Positions 27,560-36,468 of a stretch of DNA of 64,000 bases are shown one piece after another. The first letter of the stretch is position 1. Every line of letters begins with the position of its first letter. The translations under genes and the position numbers were made by a program. A model generated the notes under the pieces. The model was not told the DNA's origin, ran no database searches, and saw only the letters and a list, made by a program, of their open reading frames with translations. Origin of the DNA: Anatilimnocola aggregata (GTDB taxonomy: Bacteria; Planctomycetota; Planctomycetia; Pirellulales; Pirellulaceae); NCBI RefSeq assembly GCF_007747655.1, contig NZ_CP036274.1, positions 6,386,001 through 6,450,000 of the forward strand, given 5' to 3'.

Positions 27560-28792
27560 CTACTCGCGAGCAGCGCCAGTAATGAACTGATTTACGTCCC
27601 ATTCGCCGAGGGTGACCTTGATCTTCAGGTTCTTATGTTCCGGACGACCATCATCGGCCAAGCCCACGCGGCGCAGCGACAACTCCGCCACATCGCCGGC
27701 CCGCAGTTTAGAGATGATTGCCGTAAGCGTCTCGAAATCGGGAACCACTTCGCCATTGAAGGCCAGCACCATGTCGTCTTGCCGCACCCCTGCTTTGTCG
27801 GCGGGGCTGCCGGTATGCACGCGGCTAATCGCGCAGTTGGTATCGATCGTCACGCAACCCACGCCCAAAAACGCTCCGTGACGAAAATCGACTTTTCCAG
27901 CCCCCAGGTTTGCCTGCAGTTCTGTGGCAACTTCCGGCGTCGACCGCGTGCCATAGACGCGCACGCTTGTCAGCGCCTTAAGTTCCTTGAGCGTATGAAG
28001 TGAGGCATTCGTGAGCGGAATATAGTACAGCCCGACATCCTCCAACTGAGCGCAATTGACCAGCGCTTTGATCCCCTCGTCAGTAATATTGGCTCGATAG
28101 GCTTGCAACGAGCGCAGGCCCTTCATCGCGGCAACATGTGGCAGCGCCGCATCGGTCACGCGATCGCCGACCAATGCCACCTGGCGCACATCGCTCAGCC
28201 AGCGCAGCCGGCGAAAGTCGTTTTCGGTGCCCCGCCATTCGCTACCAATTTCGAGCGACGAAATCACTTCATCCACGGCAATGCCGTTAAAGATTTGCGT
28301 GCGACGAATGCGAGCGCCCAGTTGTTCGAGTTCGGCTAGCGTGATGGCCTGCTTCTGCGAATTGAGCAGCGTCAACACTTCGTCAGCCCGGGCTTTAAGC
28401 GGCGTGGTCTTTCCCTGCGAAACTTCTTCGAGCCCATTGCGGGCAGTTTCGAGCACATCAAGATCGTTCGACAGAGCCAATTGATGCAGCACGTGCAGTG
28501 CGCGCGAACCGGTCTCGGGAGTCGGGTCCTTCAGAATTTTGCGACAGACATCGACCGCGGCCTTCCCCGCGCGAATCAACTGATGAGTCGCCTCTTCACG
28601 AATCACAAACGAATCGTGGTCCAGATCTTTCGCCCACTGAGCCAGGTTCTCTGGCGTGGCCCGCTGTTTCGCAATTGGTTCCGGCGAAAGTGGGCGCTGG
28701 GCGAATGCAACGCTTGTGTTTAAGGCGGCCCAAAGGACGAACGCGGGGAGCGGAGTCCAGGTTTGGAAGATTCTGCAATCAACGAGCAACAT
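27560..28792 (-). CDS. HEAT-like/LRR/PDZ domain exported protein
   Basis: The 410-residue protein has an N-terminal signal (PAFVLWAALNTSVAFAQ), a helical HEAT-like part at about residues 50-150 (DHDSFVIREEATHQLIRAG), leucine-rich repeats at about 190-290 (DAALPHVAAMKGLRSLQAY, ITDEGIKALVNCAQLEDV), and a PDZ domain at about 305-390 (SRVHTGSPADKAGVRQDDMV, with GEVVPDFETLTAII). There is no protease triad. It probably binds proteins or peptides outside the cytoplasm. The partner is unknown. Confidence 0.8.
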   Translation of the reverse strand: MLLVDCRIFQTWTPLPAFVLWAALNTSVAFAQRPLSPEPIAKQRATPENLAQWAKDLDHDSFVIREEATHQLIRAGKAAVDVCRKILKDPTPETGSRALHVLHQLALSNDLDVLETARNGLEEVSQGKTTPLKARADEVLTLLNSQKQAITLAELEQLGARIRRTQIFNGIAVDEVISSLEIGSEWRGTENDFRRLRWLSDVRQVALVGDRVTDAALPHVAAMKGLRSLQAYRANITDEGIKALVNCAQLEDVGLYYIPLTNASLHTLKELKALTSVRVYGTRSTPEVATELQANLGAGKVDFRHGAFLGVGCVTIDTNCAISRVHTGSPADKAGVRQDDMVLAFNGEVVPDFETLTAIISKLRAGDVAELSLRRVGLADDGRPEHKNLKIKVTLGEWDVNQFITGAARE

Positions 28793-28944
28793 GCGCGGCC
28801 TCCTGTGGCACCGCTAGCACCTCGCCGGCGGCGTCGGATCGTACTTGTCCGATTATAGCTGAATGATCGCAATCAGGCTGCGGGAAAATACACGCGTGTT
28901 TGCCGGCAACCTTTGCTCGTTTCACCTGGCGACCACTTTCGTTA

Positions 28945-31008
28945 CTAGCCCAGCCGTTGCCAAAGCTGGCGAATTGCCACCTCACCAACCGCGGGAGCCT
29001 GACAGGCAAAATCCTGGCAGACAAAAACCCGCGGCTGCCCATCGACCGCGTCCGTTTTGCCGGCTAGTAACGGTTGCAAGACGGCGGGGACCACTTGCCC
29101 GGGCTGATGCGCCGCCAACACACGACGAGGGATGAATCGCTGCTGAAACTCTCGCAGCAGCGACGCAGTTGGCTCAGAACTGGCGTCGCCAATCACGACA
29201 AGCTCCGACGTTGGCACGAGGAGCAAATCGAGCGCGATGAATAGCTGCCCCGCGGCCGTTGGCGTCCGTTGCATTACGCCCATCGCAGCCCGCAAGGCAC
29301 CCTCGGCCGCATTCAAATACGTCTGGTTGCCGGTCAACTTTCCCAGGCGAACAAGCGCCGTCGCAGCCATCGCATTCCCACTCGGCACGCTACTGTCGTG
29401 CAAGTCTTTATTCCGAAAGATCAACTGCTCGTGGTCGTCAGCCGTGAAATAGAAACCACCACCTTCGGCATCAGCAAAGTGCTGGAGAAGTGTCTCGCAC
29501 AACTCACTAGCCCGTTCCAACCAGCGAGCGTCGAAGTTGGCTTCATAGAGCGAGATCCAGGCATTCGCCAAATACGCATAGTCGTCGAGATAGGCCGCTA
29601 ATTTGGCCTTGCCATGCCGCCAACAGTGCAACAGGCGGCCATCGGCTGCTCGCAATTGCTCGTGCAGAAACGTCGAAGCTTTTTCCGCAGCCTGCAGATA
29701 GCGCGGCTCATGGAGCACCCCTGCTGCTTTGGCCAGCGAGTCGATCATGAGCGCATTCCAACTAACGAGAATTTTGTCATCCTTGCCTGGCCGAATACGC
29801 CGCTCGCGAACCTGCAGCAACTCCTGCCGGCACTTGGCGAGTTCAACAGCCAATATGGTTTCCTCCTGACCAAGTTCCGCAGCAACCTGGCTCAGTGGAC
29901 GGGGCAGATTCAAAATGCTGTGACCGTGTTCGAAGTTGCCGCGGGGCGTCACATCGTAGGCGGCGCAAAAGACACGGCCCCGTTCCTGGCCCAAAATGGC
30001 CGTGATTTCGTCCGGCTTCCAGACGTAGAACTTTCCTTCTTCACCTTCGCTATCGGCATCTTCCGTACTGTGAAAGCCGCCCGCTTCGTCGGTCATCCAG
30101 CCCAGGATGTAGTCGCACGTCTCGCGCGCGACCATCGCGAATTGCGGATTCGCCGTCGCTTGAAAAACTTCAAGGTACGCGCTGGTTAGCAACGCGTTGT
30201 CGTAGAGCATCTTTTCGAAATGCGGCACCAGCCAACGTTCGTCTACGCTATATCGGGCAAAGCCCCCAGCCAGGTGATCGTAGATGCCGCCACGGGCCAT
30301 TTGATCGAGCGTATGCGTGACAATATGGAGCAGTGCTGGATCCTGGTTTCTGCTCCACGCCCGCAGCAGCACCTGCAGATCGAGTGAGTGTGGAAATTTT
30401 GGCGCTCGCCCGAAGCCGCCGAACTGTGGATCGAATGCCCGCTGCAATTGCTGGCAGTCATGGTCGAGTAAATCGAGTTCGAGCGGATCGCTGGCCGACT
30501 CGTCCGCACCAATTTGCTTCAAGTGCTCGGTCATCTCGCTCGCTTGTTGCACGGCCAGATGCCGGCGATTTTGCCAGGCATCGGCCACAGCTCGCACCAC
30601 ATCGAGAAAGCCGGGCATTCCCATCCGCGCGGTGGGGGGCCAATACGTGCCGCCATAGAACGGGCTCAGGTCGGGAGTGAGAAACACCGACATGGGCCAA
30701 CCGCCGCGCCCCGTCATCAGTTGCACCGCGTTCATGTAGATCTGATCGAGATCGGGCCGCTCTTCGCGATCGACCTTAATGCAGACAAACAAACGGTTCA
30801 GCTCGTTCGCAATTCCCACATTCTCAAAGCTCTCGTGCTCCATCACGTGGCACCAGTGACAGGCCGAGTAGCCGATCGACAGAAAGATCGGCTTCTCTTC
30901 CGCCTTGCTCCGCTGCAGCGCCTCTTCACCCCACGGATACCAATCCACGGGATTGTTCTGATGCTGCAGTAGATAAGGACTTGATTCGGCGGCGAGACGG
31001 TTGGGCAC
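28945..31008 (-). CDS. Thioredoxin-domain DUF255 protein (YyaL/SSP411-like)
   Basis: The 687-residue protein begins [20 protein letters not shown] with the strongly conserved [10 protein letters not shown], then the thioredoxin-like [18 protein letters not shown] with CxxC, and a long (alpha/alpha)6 part containing [10 protein letters not shown] and [18 protein letters not shown]. The family spans bacteria to mammals (SPATA20). Its activity is not settled; a glycan- or sugar-isomerase-like fold joined to thioredoxin is known from sequence. It is complete and lies alone on this stretch. Confidence 0.93.
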   Translation of the reverse strand: MPNRLAAESSPYLLQHQNNPVDWYPWGEEALQRSKAEEKPIFLSIGYSACHWCHVMEHESFENVGIANELNRLFVCIKVDREERPDLDQIYMNAVQLMTGRGGWPMSVFLTPDLSPFYGGTYWPPTARMGMPGFLDVVRAVADAWQNRRHLAVQQASEMTEHLKQIGADESASDPLELDLLDHDCQQLQRAFDPQFGGFGRAPKFPHSLDLQVLLRAWSRNQDPALLHIVTHTLDQMARGGIYDHLAGGFARYSVDERWLVPHFEKMLYDNALLTSAYLEVFQATANPQFAMVARETCDYILGWMTDEAGGFHSTEDADSEGEEGKFYVWKPDEITAILGQERGRVFCAAYDVTPRGNFEHGHSILNLPRPLSQVAAELGQEETILAVELAKCRQELLQVRERRIRPGKDDKILVSWNALMIDSLAKAAGVLHEPRYLQAAEKASTFLHEQLRAADGRLLHCWRHGKAKLAAYLDDYAYLANAWISLYEANFDARWLERASELCETLLQHFADAEGGGFYFTADDHEQLIFRNKDLHDSSVPSGNAMAATALVRLGKLTGNQTYLNAAEGALRAAMGVMQRTPTAAGQLFIALDLLLVPTSELVVIGDASSEPTASLLREFQQRFIPRRVLAAHQPGQVVPAVLQPLLAGKTDAVDGQPRVFVCQDFACQAPAVGEVAIRQLWQRLG

Positions 31009-31050
31009 TTAATTTCTCATTCAAGCAAAGTGGATGTATCGATACGCTTG

Positions 31051-31124
31051 AAGTTCTGAGTTTGAGGTATTAAGGCCGAACGGAGACCATGGCTGGCATC
31101 GGCCGGTCGCAGAACTCAGAACTT
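31051..31124. repeat. 12-base perfect inverted repeat
   Basis: AAGTTCTGAGTT (31051-31062) and AACTCAGAACTT (31113-31124) are perfect inverse copies 50 bases apart, just beyond the stop of the GlcG-like gene. It may be part of a dispersed palindromic element or a terminator. Confidence 0.6.
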
Positions 31125-31136
31125 TAGAACGCTGAA

Positions 31137-31655
31137 CTACTTCACCGCTGTCAAACCCGCAGCAGCGACGAGGCCATCCTCGTTCGACTTCACACCCGAG
31201 ACACCAATGGCACCGACGATTTTGCCGTCGACCATGATCGGCACGCCACCTTCGATTGGTAAGCCCGGAATGCGGAGGACTTTCACGTTCGCGCCACCTT
31301 TTTCGAGCACTTCTTCAAACGCCTTGGTCGGACGACGAAAGTGAGCTGCTGTCTTGGCCTTCTCGATCGAGATCTCGACGCTCGCGAGTTGCGTGTTATC
31401 GAGCCGATGGAACAGCACGAGAAACCCCGAACTATCGACGATGGCAATGGCAACCGGCCAGCCTTGCTTCTTCGCTTCCACTTCGGCAGCTTCCACAATC
31501 TTGTGGGCCAATTCGAGCTTGATTGGCGCACCGTATTCCGGTGGCGCAACAGGCGGCGGAATCGGGGGCTGAGCAGTGGTTCCTTGGGCAACGGCGAAAT
31601 TCGCGGCTGCCATCGCGAGTGCTAAACCAACAACGAACGAGAGAGCTTTCGACAT
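31137..31655 (-). CDS. Exported GlcG/HbpS-family (DUF336) protein
   Basis: The 172-residue protein has a signal peptide (LSFVVGLALAMAAANFAVAQ) and a DUF336 domain: ELAHKIVEAAEVEAKKQGWP, VAIVDSSGFLVLFHRLD, IEKAKTAAHFRRPT and GGVPIMVDGKIVGAIGVSG. Relatives include GlcG and heme-binding HbpS of Streptomyces; a heme-binding or redox-sensing role is possible but not shown. A Pro-rich linker separates signal and domain. ATG at 31655 is chosen over 31745. Confidence 0.87.
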   Translation of the reverse strand: MSKALSFVVGLALAMAAANFAVAQGTTAQPPIPPPVAPPEYGAPIKLELAHKIVEAAEVEAKKQGWPVAIAIVDSSGFLVLFHRLDNTQLASVEISIEKAKTAAHFRRPTKAFEEVLEKGGANVKVLRIPGLPIEGGVPIMVDGKIVGAIGVSGVKSNEDGLVAAAGLTAVK

Positions 31656-31828
31656 CCGAGTTTCCTCATCAGGATGAAATGAACGATCCGAGACAGACCG
31701 CGAATATAACGCGCGACCGTTGCTGCGGGTGGCAAGTACACTCACAGCCTGCGCATAAAATCAGCCGCGGACTTACATCCGCGGCTGAGGGGTTTTCCAG
31801 CAGTGAGTAAACCAACACCGCGCTCGGA

Positions 31829-32302
31829 CTACTTCGCCGGTGGTGCCGGAGCAGCAGGTGGGTTGTTGCCCGGCATGGTGCCAGCCTTGATTAAATCGCC
31901 GAAGACTTTGCCATCGGCGTTCTTCAGTTCCTCGGCCTTCTTCAACGCACCAACCAATAAATCCATCGCCTTCGTCTTGGCAGCCGCCTTTTGTTCGGCA
32001 GTTGCCTTTTCGTCGATGGTGATGGCATGTTCAGCCATGAACAACTTGTGCTTCAGGTTGTCGTGGACTGCCTTACCAAAGTCGTTCAGGCCATGCCCCT
32101 TCGCCTTTTTGTCGGCACCGGGAATGTGGCACATCGCGCATTTGCCGGTTTGCATTTTCAGCGTTTCGGTAATCTTCGCGCCGTTCGGATCTTTGGCATA
32201 GTGCTCGGCTACATAGGGGGGAATGGGTGGCAGCGCCATAGCCGTCGAGACGGCGAAGAGCGTGACTGCCGAACCTGCCAGTAGCGTTAAACTTCGTTTC
32301 AT
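31829..32302 (-). CDS. Exported c-type-cytochrome-like protein
   Basis: A signal peptide (LTLLAGSAVTLFAVSTAMA) is followed by a 130-residue domain with one CAMCH heme c attachment motif at about residue 50 and HGLNDFGKAVHDNLKHK. Met residues near LFMAEH and at the C-terminus could be distal ligands. The C-terminal part is Ala/Lys-rich and ends in a Pro/Ala tail. It may be a small electron carrier. The start at 32302 is preferred over 32344, as the signal begins there. Confidence 0.75.
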   Translation of the reverse strand: MKRSLTLLAGSAVTLFAVSTAMALPPIPPYVAEHYAKDPNGAKITETLKMQTGKCAMCHIPGADKKAKGHGLNDFGKAVHDNLKHKLFMAEHAITIDEKATAEQKAAAKTKAMDLLVGALKKAEELKNADGKVFGDLIKAGTMPGNNPPAAPAPPAK

Positions 32303-32366
32303 AGATGTCCTTGCCATGTGAACTTGGAGTGTAAGGGAAAGCATAGCATTCTTGGCGAATGCTGGC

Positions 32367-33899
32367 TTACTTTTTGATCGCGGTTGTCAGCGGCCAATCG
32401 TCGGTGCGGAACGGCGAAGCTGGCAGACCAGCCTTGTTCGCGAAATTAGGTTCCGCGATTGCAACCCAGCAAAAGCGCACCGCTGCCGGCTTGGGAACCG
32501 ACTCACTGCTCACGACAACCGTGTCTCCTTCGATCTTGGCCTGAGCGGGCACAAACTTCTGGTCTTCACCGGCGATCTGGAAGAACGTCAGCGGCTTTTC
32601 GTCTTTGGCGGTCAGACCACCACCAACGCTCTTGAACTTCACGCGGATCTTGTTCCCCTCAATCTCGTGCGAATCGTACAGCGGGCCCGAATAGACGAGA
32701 TCCTTTTTGCCATACGTATTGGCGAGCGCCCACAGCGCCAGCCGCTTGCCCACGTCTTGCTTGTTCTTGGGATGAATATCGGCAATGTTCGTTATATCGG
32801 TCGTCACGCACATGCCCGTGTTCTTCGAGAGCGACAGCGTCTTGAGCTGCGAGTCCCACAGTTCGGCCAGCTTGTTGCTGCCATCGTAATTGTTGGCATC
32901 CATGACCTTGCCATCGTACTTGTACGGAGCAAGTTGCACGAACAAGAAGGGGAAGTCCCCCTGACCAAAACGAGTCCGCCAGTCCTTAATCATCGTCGGA
33001 AACAGCGTGCGATATTCGTCGGCACGACCCACGTTCGACTCACCCTGATACCAAATTGCTCCAGCGATGGTGAATGGAATTACTGGGCTGAGCATGCCGT
33101 TAAATAGCACCGTGGGCTGATTGGGATTCTTGCTCGCCGGAAGTGTCTTGGTCGAATCTTTCGGATCAGGTCGTGCGTCAGTGACGACGACCTGGCGGTC
33201 GGCCATGTACTTGAGCGAGGGAACTTCCGCGAGGGCTTCCTTGCTGGTCCAAGCCTCGCAGATGGTGCCGCCCCAACTAGTGTTGATGATGCCGACCGGC
33301 ACCTTCAATTCTTGAGCCAGGTGACGAGCGAAGAAATAGCCACAGGCCGAGAAGCTTGGTACGGTTTCAGGAGCGGCTACAGCCCAGCCGCTGGTGGGCG
33401 TGGTCTTCACAGTGCCTGGATCAACCGGGATATCATCGACGGGCTTTTCGGCAGGAACCTTTTGCACCTTGATCATGCGGATCAGCGGGTGGCTGCCGTT
33501 CTTGGCCTCTTCCTGCGGATTCGCCGAAGCTGCGACGGTCCATTCCATGTTCGATTGCCCCGAAGCGATCCAGACTTCGCCGCTGTAAACATCCTTCAGG
33601 GTGATTTCGTTCGTTCCCTTGAACTTCAACTCGTGAGGACCGCCCGCCTGCGGCGTCTTGATCTTGGTCATCCACTTGCCGTCGGCATCAGCTTTGGCCG
33701 AAGCAGTGGCTTCGCCGAGCGTGATCCTTACTTCCTCGTTCGGTGCCGCCCAACCCCACAGGTTGGCTTCGGTCTCACGCTGCAGCACCATGTGGTCGCC
33801 AAATAGCTTGGGCAGTTTGATTTCGGCCTGGGCCGATTGCGCGCCGATGGTCGCGGCAACCGTGGCCAGGGCGACGAGAAAGCGGACGGAGAGTCTCAT
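32367..33899 (-). CDS. Exported sialate O-acetylesterase-like protein
   Basis: The 510-residue protein has a signal peptide (VRFLVALATVAATIGAQSAQA) and the family's N-terminal motif FGDHMVLQRE. The catalytic Ser lies in WIASGQSNMEWTV at about residue 115, and IWYQGESNVGRADEYR provides another conserved block; DIHPKNKQDVGKRLA holds the Asp/His pair. Such enzymes remove O-acetyl groups from sialic acids and other acetylated sugars such as xylans. It matches the theme of sugar esterases in this window. Confidence 0.92.
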   Translation of the reverse strand: MRLSVRFLVALATVAATIGAQSAQAEIKLPKLFGDHMVLQRETEANLWGWAAPNEEVRITLGEATASAKADADGKWMTKIKTPQAGGPHELKFKGTNEITLKDVYSGEVWIASGQSNMEWTVAASANPQEEAKNGSHPLIRMIKVQKVPAEKPVDDIPVDPGTVKTTPTSGWAVAAPETVPSFSACGYFFARHLAQELKVPVGIINTSWGGTICEAWTSKEALAEVPSLKYMADRQVVVTDARPDPKDSTKTLPASKNPNQPTVLFNGMLSPVIPFTIAGAIWYQGESNVGRADEYRTLFPTMIKDWRTRFGQGDFPFLFVQLAPYKYDGKVMDANNYDGSNKLAELWDSQLKTLSLSKNTGMCVTTDITNIADIHPKNKQDVGKRLALWALANTYGKKDLVYSGPLYDSHEIEGNKIRVKFKSVGGGLTAKDEKPLTFFQIAGEDQKFVPAQAKIEGDTVVVSSESVPKPAAVRFCWVAIAEPNFANKAGLPASPFRTDDWPLTTAIKK

Positions 33900-33985
33900 C
33901 GAGTTTTCCTCACTGGGGCAGATAGTTCATCAAAACCGGTTCATCAGTTGAATCCGCCGCGCGGGCAGAATCAAGAGTGGGGCCT

Positions 33986-34351
33986 CTAGGAACCATCGCG
34001 ATGGACCGTGCTCGGCGCAAATGCGGGGAGGCAGACCGCGATATATTCAGCCCCCTCGCTTCCCGGCGTGCTATAGCGAATCCACTCCCCCGCCTGACAG
34101 ATAATCGCCTGCCCCGCAGCGACCACAAACGTCTCGCTGGCGGTCTCCACCCGCAACTCCCCCCGCAGCACGACCGTGTATTCAGCGAACTCTGGCGTTT
34201 GCCCCGGCTCACTCCAACCGCTCGGGCTGGTCATCCGCGCAATGCTCAGCGCGTCGGTTTTTGAATTCACCCGGCCGATGAACTCTTCGATCTTCTTCGG
34301 CGGCGTCCCCGCTGCTTCAATGCGCGTAGGCTCGGTAATCAACTGCGGCAT
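33986..34351 (-). CDS. Cupin-domain protein
   Basis: The 121-residue protein is one cupin barrel: EFAEYTVVLRGELRVET with FVVAAGQAIICQAGEWIRYS. The usual first motif G(X)5HXH is not clear here, and the Glu and Tyr of EYTV take its place, so metal binding may differ. The partner enzyme is unknown. MPQLITEP at 34351 is taken as start; the frame extends to 34459. Confidence 0.75.
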   Translation of the reverse strand: MPQLITEPTRIEAAGTPPKKIEEFIGRVNSKTDALSIARMTSPSGWSEPGQTPEFAEYTVVLRGELRVETASETFVVAAGQAIICQAGEWIRYSTPGSEGAEYIAVCLPAFAPSTVHRDGS

Positions 34352-34642
34352 GGCCCTTCTCCGGAAGTTAGCGTGTGGAAGTATCGACTCAGTTTTATCA
34401 GTTGTCGTTCGCTGGATTGCACGTAAGTCAGCCGTTGCTTCCGACGATGGCCGCAGCACCTCTAGCTGGAAGACTCGGTTAATTTTCCGCGCGGTTGCGA
34501 AAATGTCCTGTCCCGTTCAGCCTCGTGAATGGCATGCGGCGAGTAAGATTATTTCGCCTGTCGCGGCATTTTCCCTGGCCTTGGCACACGATTTCTCGCT
34601 GAACTGCCCCTGATTGAAGTGAACCGACATGGTAAAATGTTC

Positions 34643-34648
34643 GATAAT
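34643..34648 (+). promoter_or_regulatory. Possible -10 element of the candidate ncRNA
   Basis: GATAAT lies about 6-12 bases before the first hairpin. TAAAAT at 34633-34638 is an alternative. No strong -35 accompanies either, so this is weak. Confidence 0.3.
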
Positions 34649-34653
34649 GACAG

Positions 34654-34895
34654 TGCGAGTGGAGCAGCGAAGGTCAGTCGCCGCTCAGCCACACTTCGCA
34701 ACGTACAATTGGTAAACAGCCTTTGGTGTGCATTCTGACCGAGGGACCTATTAATACGGGATGGCTCGAGTCACCAAGGTGCAAGTGCAGTAGCACGCCC
34801 GACTCCGCCAATCTCCCAGCGACTCCATCGCTGTCGAAATCCTCCAAAGGTTTGTTCTAAACACTGAGCCCCGCGCAACACGCGGGGCTCGGTCG
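34654..34895 (+). ncRNA. Candidate structured non-coding RNA (novel or unrecognised)
   Basis: Nested complementary segments indicate a folded RNA of about 240 nt. Domain 1 is a hairpin of 16 pairs: 34654-34658 with 34696-34700, 34659-34661 with 34690-34692, 34662-34665 with 34683-34686, and 34667-34670 with 34678-34681. Domain 2 is closed by CCTTTGG (34720-34726) with CCAAAGG (34844-34850) and encloses TGGC/GCCA (34762-34765, 34807-34810), GAGTC/GACTC (34768-34772, 34801-34805), GTGC/GCAC (34779-34782, 34793-34796) and CAGCGA/TCGCTG (34817-34822, 34828-34833). A strong terminator follows. I did not match it to tmRNA, RNase P, SRP or 6S RNA. Strand is inferred from the terminator position. Confidence 0.6.
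34866..34890 (+). terminator. Terminator hairpin of the candidate ncRNA
   Basis: Perfect 10-base arms GAGCCCCGCG (34866-34875) and CGCGGGGCTC (34881-34890) enclose CAACA; three more pairs, one a G-T wobble, can extend the stem. It is followed by GGTCGTTTCTT, a short T-rich run. Confidence 0.7.
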
Positions 34896-35063
34896 TTTCT
34901 TGGGTGAACCCTCCGGCCTCTCCCCCTCCCGACTCCCGACTTCTGCATTTCGTCCCGTAGGGACGCTGTCTGTCGCCACGGGTGCAACCCGTGGTAAAAA
35001 CCAAAAAAATGCACTCGTCCCCAAGGGACGACGGAGTTCCTGCTTCTCGTTTGTGTGCGATAC

Positions 35064-35699
35064 CTACTTCGTCACCGGAATCAACCTCGGCCGCGAGACT
35101 CGTTGGCCGGTGACGCGGCCCCAGCGGGCGTGCAGTTGGTTGAAGTCGAGCTTGAGAAAGCTCCAGAGGGCTTCGGGGGGGCGTTGTGCGAGCCACTCGT
35201 CGACGAGAACTCCCATGTGCTCGTCGTACTTAGCTTGCGAGCCCGTGTGGGCGAAGCAGCGACCTTCGTGACGGCGAATGTCGCCATCGAACTTTGGGCT
35301 GATGTGCCAGAGTTCGTGAAAGATGGTGATCAGCTTCTCGCGCAGGTCGAGATCCTGAAAGCGCGGCAGGTAGAACGTCAGGATGTAGAGCAATTCGTTC
35401 CCCGCCGAGTCGTGCAGCCGTTGCACGGTATACATACGGCCGCGGCGCTTGGTCGTCGTCGTGCCGTCTTTGAACCGCAGTGGGGTGAGGGAGGCGTAGA
35501 GCCCGTAGTTCACTCGCTTGCGCGCCTGCGCGAAGACCGTGGCGATCTTGGTGAAGTCGACATGCCCCAGCGAAGGTGTGCGGGCGACCATGTCCTGGCC
35601 GAGGAGTCGCATCGCCAAACAAAAATCAAAGGGAGGAAGGGGAGCTGCGTCTGGTAAGAGCCAGCGCGCTTGATTCGGCTGCTTGGAAAGAGGAGCCAT
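35064..35699 (-). CDS. SprT-like zinc metallopeptidase-like protein
   Basis: The 211-residue protein has the HExxH zinc motif in TIFHELWHISPKFDGD at about residue 127, with a further His in RRHEGRCFAHTG as likely third ligand. Upstream, YTVQRLHDSAGNELLYILTF could form the beta sheet. The arrangement resembles putative metallopeptidases such as the SprT and DUF45 groups, but I cannot assign it firmly. No signal peptide is present, so it is probably cytoplasmic. Confidence 0.7.
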   Translation of the reverse strand: MAPLSKQPNQARWLLPDAAPLPPFDFCLAMRLLGQDMVARTPSLGHVDFTKIATVFAQARKRVNYGLYASLTPLRFKDGTTTTKRRGRMYTVQRLHDSAGNELLYILTFYLPRFQDLDLREKLITIFHELWHISPKFDGDIRRHEGRCFAHTGSQAKYDEHMGVLVDEWLAQRPPEALWSFLKLDFNQLHARWGRVTGQRVSRPRLIPVTK

Positions 35700-35739
35700 C
35701 CTTGCTCTCCAGCTCGAGTCCCTTTTGCTTCCGCGTTGC

Positions 35740-35817
35740 GTGGGCTTTAGCCCACGTTTGAGGAAATCACCTGTGGGCTAAAGCCCACGTTACAAATTCA
35801 TGTGGACTGAAATCCAC
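35740..35817. repeat. Three GTGGGCTTTAGCCCAC palindromes
   Basis: Perfect or near-perfect 16-base palindromes at 35740-35755 and 35773-35788, and a diverged one, GTGGACTGAAATCCAC, at 35802-35817. They lie 10-90 bases beyond the rplQ stop and before the metalloprotease gene, and could act as terminators or be a dispersed repeat. Confidence 0.75.
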
Positions 35818-35825
35818 ACTACCAA

Positions 35826-36398
35826 TTAGGAAGCTGCTTCGTCGAAGGCGGGCTTCTGGCTCTTCATGACCTTACGGTCGCGAACGCCGGTGAACTCGAG
35901 AATGCCGCGGATACCGGCATCGCCCAAGCGAGGCTTTGCCAGACGGAGAACGCGGGTGTAACCACCTTCGCGGTCCTTGAAGCGAGGAGCCACGGTGCTG
36001 AACAGCAACCGGACGGCCTGCTTGTCGCCGAGCAACTGAATGCAGCGGCGGCGAGCATTGACGACCGGAGCCATCGCAGCGGCCCACTTCTGCCACTTAT
36101 CGCTCTTGCGCCAGGTCTTCCAAGCTTCACTCTGACGTTCGGCCGAGGTGGCAAACTCAGCAGCAGCTTCCTGCTTGATGAGAGCCTTCTTGGCGATCGT
36201 GATGGTCTTCTCGACCAGCGAGCGGACTTCCTTGGCCTTGTGCAGGGTGGTGACAATCCGGCCCTTGATCTTGGGGGCGTTTTCTTCACCCTCGGCATCG
36301 CGCTCGGTCAAGAAGATGGCGCTGGCCAGGTTCTTGAGCATGGCTTTGCGGTGGCTGGGGGAGCGGCCGAGAACGCGGCTTCGTCGACGATGTCGCAT
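35826..36398 (-). CDS. rplQ: 50S ribosomal protein L17
   Basis: The start MRHRRRSRVLGRSPSHRKAM is diagnostic for L17, with IVTTLHKAKEVRSLVEK following. At 190 residues it is longer than the usual 120-130, with a C-terminal extension and an insertion around the Lys/Ala-rich AEFATSAERQSEAWKTW. It is the last gene of the minus-strand ribosomal cluster, after rpoA, the usual order. Confidence 0.96.
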   Translation of the reverse strand: MRHRRRSRVLGRSPSHRKAMLKNLASAIFLTERDAEGEENAPKIKGRIVTTLHKAKEVRSLVEKTITIAKKALIKQEAAAEFATSAERQSEAWKTWRKSDKWQKWAAAMAPVVNARRRCIQLLGDKQAVRLLFSTVAPRFKDREGGYTRVLRLAKPRLGDAGIRGILEFTGVRDRKVMKSQKPAFDEAAS

Positions 36399-36468
36399 GG
36401 CATTAAACCGTTATGCAAAAACTAACTTTGAATCCAATTCAAACTGCAGGATAGGACCGGAGACTGCG

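Larger units (their letters stand above)
34352..35063. other. Long gene-free region holding a candidate ncRNA
   Basis: No reading frame here looks like a real protein. The stretch 34650-34895 is a candidate structured RNA with terminator (see separate entries). At 34950-35040 there are repeat-like short palindromes, including GTCCCGTAGGGAC, CCACGGGTGCAACCCGTGG and GTCCCCAAGGGAC, followed by the metalloprotease gene. Confidence 0.6.

Noticed and set aside
34700-34725. SRP RNA on the minus strand (GCTGTTTACCA)
   Set aside because: The opening matches, but the conserved GGAAG and AGCAGCC that should follow do not; coincidence.
34654-34895. tmRNA or RNase P RNA in this gap
   Set aside because: No tRNA-like ends, no resume frame and no RNase P core sequences were found.
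35740-35817. CRISPR array
   Set aside because: Only three imperfect short palindromes, with spacers too short and not of equal length, and no cas genes anywhere.
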